Shown: one piece after another, positions 17,996 through 26,296 of the stretch
How positions within the stretch are numbered: the first letter of the stretch is position 1
Layout: each line of letters opens with the position of its first letter
Assembly (NCBI GenBank): GCA_051061015.1
Contig: JBPFEG010000017.1
Coordinates: forward strand, 62,001 to 126,000
Reading direction: 5' to 3'
DNA: 64,000 nt
DNA from: Methylomicrobium sp051061015
GTDB lineage: Bacteria; Pseudomonadota; Gammaproteobacteria; Methylococcales; Methylomonadaceae
Position numbers and translations under genes: made by a program
The notes under the pieces: model-generated
The model's database searches: none
What the model saw: the letters and a program-made list of their open reading frames with translations, nothing else
Told to the model about the DNA's origin: nothing

Positions 17996-18844
17996 TCAAA
18001 GAATGCCTTCCCGTTTAAGCTGATTGGTCAATACTTCGATTTTTACATCCAGATCAAAAACATCTTCTTCCAATAATTTTTGGCGCTGTTCCTTGAATAC
18101 CGATTCGATCGTATCCAGCACATTGCGGAAGTTCTGTTCCAGCTCCTCGGATTGGGTTTGCTGATGGGTTTTTGCGTAACCTTCAGTCACTTGCCGGGCG
18201 CCGTCCAGATAGACATTGAGAAATTTGCGTGCCCGACGGAAATCGCTCGGGTCGGCTGCAATATCCGCCAAAATACTGTCGGCCACATCGCAAATTCGTT
18301 CGATGCGCCGGTTTAGCTCGGTATTTCGAATCCGGTCGTTGGCCTGCTCGATACTGCGAATGGTACGCAGCGATTCCTCCAGGGACTTCCGGATCTCATC
18401 CCCGGAATAGCCATAGGCGGCGGTTATTTTCTTTTCATCGCGCGGATCGAAGCCGTAACTCAAATACATACCCAGTAAGGCTCCGCCGGCAAACATCAGC
18501 CCCACCGGCAGCGAATGCCCCACACCCAGCCAGGCGATCATTCCTGTCGTCAGCGCAGTGATGACGGCGGCGAACGTTTTTAACGGTTTTTGGGGCGGGC
18601 GGGCGATGCGGCTTTTGGCGTACACATACTCGGCCTGGAATCCCCTGCGCAAGCACCAGGCGGCCAGTATATATAACGCAAAACCGACAGCATTGACCAA
18701 AACCCCCAGCACATGGCCTTTCGCCAAAGCGATAAAGGTCGCCGGAATCAGCGCGATCGGCAGGAAATAAAGCAACAAGCCCCGCGGGGAATAGCGCTGC
18801 CAGAGATCGTCGACCCACCGTTTGGTTTTCGTGAGTTGATCCAT
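17996..18844 (-). CDS. xpaC: XpaC family protein (5-bromo-4-chloroindolyl phosphate hydrolysis protein)
   Basis: 282 residues. Four hydrophobic segments fill the N-terminal half (about residues 20-70 and 90-130, including LLLYFLPIALIPATFIALA), followed by a soluble helical domain (YGYSGDEIRKSLEESLRTIR, about 143-282). This is the XpaC family that regularly accompanies TelA; the name comes from an indolyl phosphate hydrolysis phenotype in Bacillus and does not prove phosphatase activity. The ATG overlaps the stop of a small upstream frame (TAATG), indicating translational coupling. Likely an inner-membrane partner of TelA. Confidence 0.82.
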   Translation of the reverse strand: MDQLTKTKRWVDDLWQRYSPRGLLLYFLPIALIPATFIALAKGHVLGVLVNAVGFALYILAAWCLRRGFQAEYVYAKSRIARPPQKPLKTFAAVITALTTGMIAWLGVGHSLPVGLMFAGGALLGMYLSYGFDPRDEKKITAAYGYSGDEIRKSLEESLRTIRSIEQANDRIRNTELNRRIERICDVADSILADIAADPSDFRRARKFLNVYLDGARQVTEGYAKTHQQTQSEELEQNFRNVLDTIESVFKEQRQKLLEEDVFDLDVKIEVLTNQLKREGIL

Positions 18845-19032
18845 TATTCTGCTTGCGTGCGGCTGGTTAAAAAGGTTTCAGCTGAATCGCTTGAGCTTGA
18901 TGGCTCGGCCTTTACCATCGATTGGCAGGTTGCAAGACCGATCGTTGCAACCAAGACGATAAAACCGAGCAAGCTGCGAAAGAATCCGGGCATCGTTTTC
19001 AATCCTCTCATCAACAGTAATAGAGACTTCAT
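18844..19032 (-). CDS. Possible small membrane protein leading the xpaC-telA operon
   Basis: 62 codons, hydrophobic from residues about 17-36 (GFFRSLLGFIVLVATIGLAT) and then polar. Its TAA stop overlaps the xpaC ATG as TAATG, which argues for real translation and coupling. There is no strong ribosome site before the ATG at 19032; internal Met codons at residues 8 and 14 are alternatives. No family recognised. It could be a leader or an envelope peptide; confidence is modest. Confidence 0.4.
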   Translation of the reverse strand: MKSLLLLMRGLKTMPGFFRSLLGFIVLVATIGLATCQSMVKAEPSSSSDSAETFLTSRTQAE

Positions 19033-19177
19033 TATCCGCCACAGTCTGACATCTGCGAAAAAACGTGGGAACTACTCTATGACCAAGTTAAGCACGCTGA
19101 GTTTCTGGCCTTGCTAGAATATTTAGTGTTTAATTTTCGGCGTGGGCTTCAACCTTTTAAACGCCGAAAAAAACACA

Positions 19178-19236
19178 CGCCCCCACTTGCCGGATACAGC
19201 ATAGGATATTCATCCTGCATCCGGCAAGTGGGGGCG
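19178..19236. repeat. Long inverted repeat in the 19033-19460 spacer
   Basis: Perfect 18-bp arms CGCCCCCACTTGCCGGAT and its complement, separated by 23 bases. Further right in the same 428-base spacer a second inverted repeat pairs TCGTTAAGT (about 19299) with ACTTAACGA (about 19352), with partly matching flanks. The spacer lies between the 5' end of the telA operon and the 3' end of the FN3-LamG gene and shows no coding sequence. These look like remains of small palindromic elements; the first could also end transcription from the right. Confidence 0.6.
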
Positions 19237-19460
19237 TATTGGATAAGTTGCCGAGACTAAAGTCTCTACACTTACGGTAAGGGATGCCCACCTTATGTCG
19301 TTAAGTTACGAAAACCCTGCTATCTCAGCAAAATTGCTGCGATAACGATTTGACTTAACGATATGTGGAGGCCACCCTGTCTCGTTTAAGGAATACTCGT
19401 CACGTTCTTTAAGAGGTTAGCTCCCCCTGTGTACGCGTGGTTTGAGTATTTGTAGACCGA

Positions 19461-21017
19461 TTAATATCCGCGCACATAAGCAGACATGGCCGCGTTGGCT
19501 TTAGTGTCCGTACCTTTCCATTTATAGGGCAATGTCTCTAGTTTGTTGGAAGCACTGGTTTCCATCAAGCTGGTGGATGAACCTACCTGGTCAAGAAAAG
19601 CAAGCTGCCCTTGCGATCCAAGTATTGCGATCCAGTAAGACCGGCCCGCGGTCACCTCCGTTGCAGAAACCGGTATTGTGTTCCATTCGCCAGCCTTGAG
19701 GCTGGTCAGCTCACCTTGCGCTATACGGGTGCCCGGGTGACCGGATGCGTTTTTATAGAGCCCGACAGTCAGCCCTGCTGCGGTTGAGCTAGCGTCCAGA
19801 TAAACCCTTACATTGGTGATTATACTGGACTTTTCCGGGGTGACCTGGAACGCCTCAGCAGTGCCTTCCGGTCTGTAATCGACCCAAGGCTCCAGGTTTT
19901 TATTCCCCATCACATACTGGGAAGGGTTAGAAACACTGATCGCGGTGGCCAAATTGGAATTGACTTCGTTTGCCGACAAGGCGCGGTTATAAATGCGGAC
20001 CTCGTCGATATAGCCATGAAAATATTCCTTCCACAAGCTGTTTCCGCCAATGCGAAGCTTACCTTTGGATTGTTGTATTAAGGCCTTCTGCGCACTCTCG
20101 GCGACTTTAACCCCATTCACATACAACCGCTGATTATTTCCATCATAGGTTGCCACGAGATGACTCCAGGTGTTCGTCGGCAGGCGATTGGAGCCGGTAA
20201 CGCCATGGTACTCGCTATCCTTGATATAAGAGGCCGGCAGCCCAGAATCCTCTTCGGAATAGAGAGCATATACCTCGCCTTTTGAGGCCTGTTTCAAAAT
20301 GACTGTATTGCTCCCTTTCGTCTCTGACAAAGGACGCACCCAGGCTTCCAGCGTCATGCCGGTTGACAGGTCCAGGGAAGGGTTATCGTTGACAGTCACC
20401 CAGTCTTTGACTCCATCAAACTGCAATGCTTGTCCATAGCGACCGTTGGGGACTCTGACGGCTCCCTTTATTATGCCGTGATTACATTGGCCAGAGGCGT
20501 CTACCACCTTCTTGCCGCTGCCTTCCTCAAAGTCATAGGCTGCCACGAGGCCACCGTTATCGGCGACTAAAGCTCCACACGTCGTTCCGGCTCTTGCTTT
20601 ATCTAAAGAGCTACCTGTAGCAGAACCTAAAGCACCACCTGTAGCAGACGGATTACCAGAACTCGATTGAGGCACCGTTGTATTAGACGCTGTCACATTG
20701 AGTTCATTAGAAGAAGCGCTTTCGATGGTTTTGCTCGAATCATAAGCCTTCACCACAAAAAAATACTTGGTGCCCTTTTTCAGCCCCGTAAGCGAATAAG
20801 TGGTCCTGTTTCCCGCATCGACCGTTGACGTGTATTTGCCGCTGCTAGTCCCGTAAGAGACTTTATATCCGCCCACATTGGACGATGCGCTTGGGTCCCA
20901 GGCAAGGTTAACGTTTGCCGCGAATGAATTGCCACTGACCCAAAGCAGTGCAAGTAGCGGGAGGAAAATGCGCATAAAAAGTCCGCGCAAAGAAATGCTT
21001 GTAATAGAGTTTTTCAT
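19461..21017 (-). CDS. Secreted FN3-LamG protein with C-terminal DUF4082-like domain
   Basis: About 518 residues from the Met at 21017; the open frame starts at 21107, but the signal peptide (MRIFLPLLALLWVSGNSFA) shows that the start is here or at 20975. Three modules follow: a fibronectin type III domain (NVNLAWDPSASSNVGGYKV to SNELNVTAS), a LamG/concanavalin-like domain (GLVAAYDFEEGSGKKVVDAS through GYIDEVRIYNRALSANEV), and a jelly-roll C-terminal domain (AEAFQVTPEKSSIITNVRVY to AYVRGY). Such proteins bind carbohydrate or other surface ligands outside the cell. It is a single-gene unit; two tandem 22-base motifs upstream (21235-21279) may control it. No sorting or anchoring signal is visible. 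Confidence 0.8.
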   Translation of the reverse strand: MKNSITSISLRGLFMRIFLPLLALLWVSGNSFAANVNLAWDPSASSNVGGYKVSYGTSSGKYTSTVDAGNRTTYSLTGLKKGTKYFFVVKAYDSSKTIESASSNELNVTASNTTVPQSSSGNPSATGGALGSATGSSLDKARAGTTCGALVADNGGLVAAYDFEEGSGKKVVDASGQCNHGIIKGAVRVPNGRYGQALQFDGVKDWVTVNDNPSLDLSTGMTLEAWVRPLSETKGSNTVILKQASKGEVYALYSEEDSGLPASYIKDSEYHGVTGSNRLPTNTWSHLVATYDGNNQRLYVNGVKVAESAQKALIQQSKGKLRIGGNSLWKEYFHGYIDEVRIYNRALSANEVNSNLATAISVSNPSQYVMGNKNLEPWVDYRPEGTAEAFQVTPEKSSIITNVRVYLDASSTAAGLTVGLYKNASGHPGTRIAQGELTSLKAGEWNTIPVSATEVTAGRSYWIAILGSQGQLAFLDQVGSSTSLMETSASNKLETLPYKWKGTDTKANAAMSAYVRGY

Positions 21018-21234
21018 TATTTTAGATAGTAACTGAATGTCAGACTTATCAAATAAGCCAAGACAAGGTTGGTGATTTTTAACCAAAGCCGTCCCGAGAG
21101 TTATCAAAACTCTTGATTAGGCTTCCAAGGTTAAAGTCAGTCGGTTTTTGCGGGTTTCAAACTTTGGGTTTGAATTGATTATCTTGAATATTTAAGTACA
21201 AAACTCTTCTCCTAAATAACAAATAGGTCCGATG

Positions 21235-21279
21235 AGTTCCTTTAGGGGTAAGCGACAAGTTCCTTTAGGGGTAAACGAC
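21235..21279. promoter_or_regulatory. Tandem 22-base direct repeat, candidate regulator site
   Basis: AGTTCCTTTAGGGGTAAGCG and AGTTCCTTTAGGGGTAAACG, each continuing with AC, are repeated with a 23-base period, differing at one base. A period of about two helical turns is what a dimeric or cooperative DNA-binding protein would use. It lies about 220 bases upstream of the FN3-LamG start. The regulator is unknown. Confidence 0.45.
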
Positions 21280-21864
21280 GATGATCAAGCTGCCTTGAAT
21301 GACTGCTTAAATAAGCAACCCCAGTGTCTTAGGAAAAAATCCAGTTGGCCTGGAAATCTTGAACTACCATCCTCGGATGGTTTTGCTGTTTTTCAGATAA
21401 ATTCGCACTGATCCTGCAGGTCCATGATCACTCGTAACTGGGCGATGCCTGCGGTTTGAATAAAAGGAAGGATTATTAGATTTTTACGAAATAGCTCGCA
21501 TTGGCATATGTTTTCTATAAGTCTAAATAGTTTTTGTATGCAATTGGGTTAATCGATGCCTTGGTTTTAGCATAAAACATTGGGCTCTAACTCCTGTGTT
21601 TTTAACGGGAGCTGAAGATCATAATCTACAATTCTTAACGTTTTCTTATTTACCCTAAAAATCTACTTTATTTATGTGTAGATTTTCGTTTTATTTTCAC
21701 TGCAAAACCCTATATCCCTATCTAACCATTTAAACAAATTCTTATAGATATCAGTATGAAGCCATATTACATTGAGAATCAGCTATAAAACTGGAGACTT
21801 GCTGATTCAGCTCTGATGGATAAGCTCGTTATCCGGCATATAGTGCCCGTTTTAGGAGCCAATA

Positions 21865-22041
21865 ATGTTAAAAACCTTGGCAAACCCTCATAAATTTACT
21901 CCTCCAACTCTGGAATGACTCGAATTTTCATCCGCTATGAAACTTACTGAAAGGGATATGGTGCGCACTCTATACTGTTTGCTCGACCGAGCATTAATAG
22001 TGGACGACTTTACCATCCGCGATTATCGCCATTTATTCTGA
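21865..22041 (+). pseudogene. Possible small gene interrupted by an in-frame TGA
   Basis: From an ATG at 21865 with TAGGAGCC just upstream, a 58-codon frame reads MLKTLANPHKFTPPTLE, then TGA at 21916, then continues in the same frame LEFSSAMKLTERDMVRTLYC and IVDDFTIRDYRHLF to a TGA at 22041. The second half looks like ordinary protein sequence. Without homologues I cannot tell a nonsense-mutated gene from chance; the TGA could have arisen from TGG. Confidence 0.25.
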
Positions 22042-22103
22042 AGATGGTAGGAGCGGCGTTAGCGAATATCTTAAAGCGGCAATTGCCGGGTTCGCTCCTC
22101 CTT

Positions 22104-23561
22104 TCAGTCTACGGGCGTCTTCGCAAGTTTGCGGTCCGTAATATCTGTAAACATCCCGAATGAACCGATGAAGTGATTATGATCGTCTTTCAAAGGGACA
22201 CCTCTTATCGAAAACCAGCGGACCTCCCCTTCTTTATGCCGGAAACGCAACTCGTAATGTGAACCTTCTCCCTGACTTCTCATCTGCATTTCGCGGCGAA
22301 AATGCGGAATGTCCGCCTCAATAACAAAATCTTCCATCAGACGACCTCGCATATAATCCACCGTATAGCCCAGCATGCGAGCCATAGCGGAATTGACAAA
22401 TAATGTGCGGAAGGCGCTATCTACTGACCAGATTCCTTCACTGCTTGCCTCAATGATGAACCGATAGCGTTTTTTGCTTTCGATTAATGCTTTCGAGGTC
22501 TGTTTCCATTTGGATATATCTTCAACGATTGACCAGATATACTGCTGTCCATCAGTGCCGGTGACCAGCATCCCGTTTAAGCGTATAGGAATGCGGTCGC
22601 CCGACTTATTCGTGTATTCCTTCTCATAGGGTCCATAATGACCGGAATACCTCATAGAATCCAATTGCTCCACTTCCTGAGACGCATATTCCTTAGGTGT
22701 CAAAGTCCAGTAGTCCAGATTCCTGAGCTCTCTCAATGTATATCCGCAAATACGCCGGAATGCCTCATTGAAGTCGATAAACTGACCCTTCATGTCGGTC
22801 AGGACGATACCGAGAGGCGATAATTCGTACAAGCCTCGGAGTTTTTCCTCACTCTCTCTTAATTGTTGATCGCGTTCGCGATTCAGTATCAATCCCATCG
22901 CGATGATCATGCCCAAAAAGCCGTACACTCCCAAAGAGACAAAGTCGATAACCGACAGCCTGACCAGAAGGCCTTCAATCGAGCACAGCATGAAAAAGCC
23001 GGCAGCGGCTATTATCCCGAGGATATATCGATTTCGGCTCTCCCGGTAAAAACGGGTTAATGCGTAAAAGATATAAACAAAACTTATCAAGACGAGGACG
23101 AAAGCTAATTCAGCCCAGTCCCCAACCGGACCTTCAGCAATCGTGAGGTTTTCCCCCCAGGGCAAGGAGAGGGATTTCAGGCTGTTGATAGAAGCATATT
23201 GCAAACTGTAGGGAAGCTTCATATTAAGTAACAGCAATAAGCCATATATCATCGAAACGCCCACCAGAAAGCGCAGGGAATAGGTTTTAGAAAAAAAAGC
23301 GATAAACCACAGAAAAATGATGCCAAACAATATGATGTTACTGAGGCTCAATTTGAGTGCAATGATGAACTCACCCACCTCTTTTGCTCTTAAAGTCAGA
23401 CTATGAAATACGGCAAATACGGAAATTACCAAACACATCATCCCGAACAATATCTGGGTAAGATCGATGTGTCGGCGCAAGCCGGCGGATAGATGAATGA
23501 AACAGGCATAAGCGCAAACGCCGGATAGGAAATACAGGCTTGGAATAATAATTTCAGTCAT
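22104..23561 (-). CDS. Membrane sensor with two PAS domains and no output domain
   Basis: 485 residues. Seven hydrophobic segments occupy residues about 5-225, resembling the 7TM sensory regions found in front of histidine kinases and GGDEF proteins. Two PAS/PAC units follow: one from about 238 to 355 (LRGLYELSPLGIVLTDMKGQ to WSIVEDISKWK) and one from about 362 to 480 (YRFIIEASSEGIWSVDSAFR to GMFTDITDRKLAK). The protein then stops after five more residues, exactly where a kinase or GGDEF domain would normally begin. No continuation was seen in the sequence beyond the stop. It could be truncated, or could signal through a partner. Ligand unknown. Confidence 0.75.
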   Translation of the reverse strand: MTEIIIPSLYFLSGVCAYACFIHLSAGLRRHIDLTQILFGMMCLVISVFAVFHSLTLRAKEVGEFIIALKLSLSNIILFGIIFLWFIAFFSKTYSLRFLVGVSMIYGLLLLLNMKLPYSLQYASINSLKSLSLPWGENLTIAEGPVGDWAELAFVLVLISFVYIFYALTRFYRESRNRYILGIIAAAGFFMLCSIEGLLVRLSVIDFVSLGVYGFLGMIIAMGLILNRERDQQLRESEEKLRGLYELSPLGIVLTDMKGQFIDFNEAFRRICGYTLRELRNLDYWTLTPKEYASQEVEQLDSMRYSGHYGPYEKEYTNKSGDRIPIRLNGMLVTGTDGQQYIWSIVEDISKWKQTSKALIESKKRYRFIIEASSEGIWSVDSAFRTLFVNSAMARMLGYTVDYMRGRLMEDFVIEADIPHFRREMQMRSQGEGSHYELRFRHKEGEVRWFSIRGVPLKDDHNHFIGSFGMFTDITDRKLAKTPVD

Positions 23562-24055
23562 CTTTTATATCGTTCAAGTTACATTTGGAATCAGTCACAC
23601 TGAGTTACTGAGGAGCAGGCGAATCGCTAGAGCTCGGCAGGTCAAGCAACACCTTAAGGGTGGCCTGAAATTTGTGTAAATGGAGTTGACATTATCGGAC
23701 AGGTATCCGCGCCTCGAACATAATGTAAAGCGTTTGAGAGTGGCTTTCCAGTTTTGTATCGGCAATGTCCATTTCTGGCTGATATTTATGCACCATCTAC
23801 AGAACCTAAAATATCCTGGGAGGTCAATATTTCTATTCCTTGCGGGCTTAAAGCGGACTAAGGAAAAACAACCGCAGCATCGGTCCGAAAGAATAAAAGA
23901 CGAGCAAGAAAGGACAGGCGCGCCCTTTAACCGAACGAATGCACCGGAATTAATGAAGCCCTTAAGTTCGGGTTTTCACATTATCGAGGGGGGCGAATTT
24001 TCGGATACGCATCGACCTGCCAAGTCGGACACCCGCGTTAGCGAGAAGGAATAGT
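23562..24055. other. Divergent spacer, no certain gene
   Basis: 494 bases between the PAS sensor and the cupredoxin-dehydrogenase gene. A 124-codon plus-strand frame (23680-24054) fills most of it and ends one base before the next ATG, but it has no ribosome site, no recognisable domain and an irregular composition, so I do not call it a gene. Confidence 0.35.
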
Positions 24056-25762
24056 ATGTCTAATCAAAAATCAATCCAGAAACTTATCCGCAGCCTGGTG
24101 TTAGGGATTTGCGGCGTAACTCTCCTGTTTTCCGAAATTCTGGAAGCCGCCACCGTTGAGGTGAACGTCAGCGATTTCGTCTTCGCGCCGAAAACGGTTA
24201 TCGTGAAAATCGGTGATACCGTGCGCTGGAACTGGGCCAACGGCACTCACACGACGACTTCGGGCACTTCCGGGACCCCGAACGGGCAATGGGACTCCGG
24301 CGTCCACATGCCTAGTTTCAGCTTCGAGCAGACCTTCAACCAAGCGGGGAGTTTTCCTTATTTCTGTAGCGTACATTGGCAACAGGGCATGACCGGCACG
24401 GTGGTTGTAAAGAGTTCCAATACCCCTCAGACCCGGCTCGACAATCCGATCAAACCGCGCATCAAAAGAGGCAACGTCCGGATTAAATTGACTCAGGTAG
24501 CGGAGGGGCTTACCGCGCCGACCTGGGGGACCGCCGCACCGGGATATCCGGGGCGTTTATTTGTCACCGACCAGGCTGGCATTATCTGGGCCATCGATTT
24601 GGCTAACGGGCAAAAGACGGAATTTGCGGATTTAAGCGGGCTGCTGGTACCGCTCGGCTTCCAGGGATCCGATACCTTCGACGAACGCGGTCTGTTGGGT
24701 CTCGCCTTCCACCCCGGTTATCGGACCAATGGCCTTCTGTATACGTTTACCTCGGAAACCGTAAGTAGCCCCGCCGATTTTTCCACCCTTCCTGCCGGAA
24801 CACCGGCTAATTGTCGGAGCGTAATTCGGGAGTGGAAGGTAACGGCACCAGAAAATCCCTTATCTGTGGTGAATATGAACAGTTCCAGAGTCATACTCCG
24901 CATCGATAAGCCGCAGTTCAACCATAACGGCGGCGCACTCAATTTCGGCGCGGACGGCATGTTATATCTCTCTACCGGCGACGGCGGCAATGCCGATGAT
25001 CAGGGCGTCGGCCATAGCGCGCAGGGTAACGGACAGGATCGCAGCAATGTGCTGGGCAAAATCCTGCGCATTGACCCCAACGGTCGAAGCGCCCCCAATC
25101 AGCAGTACTCCATACCTGCAGACAACCCTTTCGTGAGCAGTACTTCGGGCGGACAAGCCGGCTGCGCCGACGGAATTTGCGACGAAATTTACGCTTTCGG
25201 CTTGCGCAACCCGTTTCGCTTTGCCTTCGACACAGCCAGCGGCGCTATCTTTGCTGGAGACGCCGGCCAGAACGACATTGAGGAAGTCGATGTGATCCGC
25301 TCCGGGGCTAATCTTGGCTGGCCGATTCACGAGGGCACCTTCTGCTTCAATGCTAACGGAGATGACGACGGCTTCGTCAGCAAGCCCAAGAACTGTCCCG
25401 GGGCTGGGATGATCGCGCCGGTCAGTCAATATGATCATGACGACGGGACAGCGATTATCGGCGGCTTCGTGTATCGCGGCAGCAATGTCCGAAGCTTGCG
25501 CGGCCGCTATGTGTTCGGCGATTACGCCAAACCCTCGGCTCAGGAAGGGCGGCTGTTATTCCTGACCGGCAGGAATATCGTCGGCAAAAAAAGCATTCGC
25601 AAAGGTCCCTTGGCGGAAATACGAATTAACAATCAGCAAAGCCTCGGCCTGTTCCTCTTGGGTTTTGGTCAGGATGCGCAGGGCGAACTCTACGTTCTCG
25701 GTAATACCACCGGTATCCCTTTCGGTTCGACAGGAGGGGTCTGGAGAATTGATGCGCCTTGA
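24056..25762 (+). CDS. Cupredoxin fused to a PQQ-type glucose/sorbosone dehydrogenase domain
   Basis: 568 residues. A signal peptide (LVLGICGVTLLFSEILEA) is followed by a plastocyanin-like domain (residues 34-120) whose type-1 copper ligands are visible: His in THTTTS and the cluster CSVHWQQGM. From about residue 148 a six-bladed beta-propeller of the soluble aldose sugar dehydrogenase family follows, with the motifs RGLLGLAFHPGY, NHNGGALNFGADGMLYLSTGDGG-type loop and AFGLRNPFRFAFD. Such domains oxidise sugars using PQQ and calcium in the periplasm. The covalent copper domain could pass electrons on to a carrier. A GAAGGAA site precedes the ATG. Single-gene unit; true substrate unknown. Confidence 0.85.
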   Translation: MSNQKSIQKLIRSLVLGICGVTLLFSEILEAATVEVNVSDFVFAPKTVIVKIGDTVRWNWANGTHTTTSGTSGTPNGQWDSGVHMPSFSFEQTFNQAGSFPYFCSVHWQQGMTGTVVVKSSNTPQTRLDNPIKPRIKRGNVRIKLTQVAEGLTAPTWGTAAPGYPGRLFVTDQAGIIWAIDLANGQKTEFADLSGLLVPLGFQGSDTFDERGLLGLAFHPGYRTNGLLYTFTSETVSSPADFSTLPAGTPANCRSVIREWKVTAPENPLSVVNMNSSRVILRIDKPQFNHNGGALNFGADGMLYLSTGDGGNADDQGVGHSAQGNGQDRSNVLGKILRIDPNGRSAPNQQYSIPADNPFVSSTSGGQAGCADGICDEIYAFGLRNPFRFAFDTASGAIFAGDAGQNDIEEVDVIRSGANLGWPIHEGTFCFNANGDDDGFVSKPKNCPGAGMIAPVSQYDHDDGTAIIGGFVYRGSNVRSLRGRYVFGDYAKPSAQEGRLLFLTGRNIVGKKSIRKGPLAEIRINNQQSLGLFLLGFGQDAQGELYVLGNTTGIPFGSTGGVWRIDAP

Positions 25763-26296
25763 GATTTAAAAAGCCCCGGTACCGCTTCAAATTAGCGGAA
25801 AATATGTCCATCAAAAAAGCATGATGAAAATAATGTACAGGACGGGCAATAGCTTTATCCACTCCCTGCCTATCCTGTATTTAATGGAGGACATGTCTGT
25901 GAATAAACCACTAATCGCCCTAATTTTCAACTCTCGCCGGGTCGGCCATAAAAAGCATGCCCGACTCACGATCAAGCTTATCGAATCGCTTAACGAACCC
26001 ATCTTACGGTCAAATTAAAATAATCTCCGCGGTATCGGAGCTTTTCGATTAAATAATTGTCTGTCAGTACATGAGCCAACCGATGTAATAAAGTTTTGCG
26101 CCAATTCTTGCGTAAAAGCGCTTCGCTTGCGCTTGAATGAAGGGCAAACTCTCAATAACTCGTCGGCAGAGGTGACATCAGCCCCACAACACAATCGGAA
26201 CGGCATATGTTGGGTTAGGCGAGCGGCAACCTAATATGCTCAAGATCAATACATAATATAAAAATAAAACTTGTTCGAACGGGGGCGCTGTGCGTT
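25763..26296. other. Intergenic region, no supported gene
   Basis: 534 bases before capA. A 65-codon frame at 25821-26018 containing MEDMSVNKPLIALIFNSRR has a GGAGG inside it before an internal Met, but I recognise no family. Promoter elements for capA presumably lie near 26250-26290. Confidence 0.3.

Larger units (their letters stand above)
21108..22103. other. One-kilobase spacer with regulatory-looking repeats
   Basis: Upstream of the FN3-LamG gene and downstream of the PAS sensor gene (both minus strand). It holds the tandem motif at 21235-21279, an AT-rich hairpin pairing AAAATCTAC (21658-21666) with GTAGATTTT (21678-21686), a possible broken small gene at 21865-22041, and a GGAGCG/CGCTCC inverted repeat at about 22050-22100 just after the sensor stop. 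The rest is AT-rich with no gene seen. Confidence 0.4.

Noticed and set aside
23680..24054. 124-codon frame before the cupredoxin-dehydrogenase gene
   Set aside because: No ribosome site, no domain, composition unlike protein; kept only as an intergenic note.
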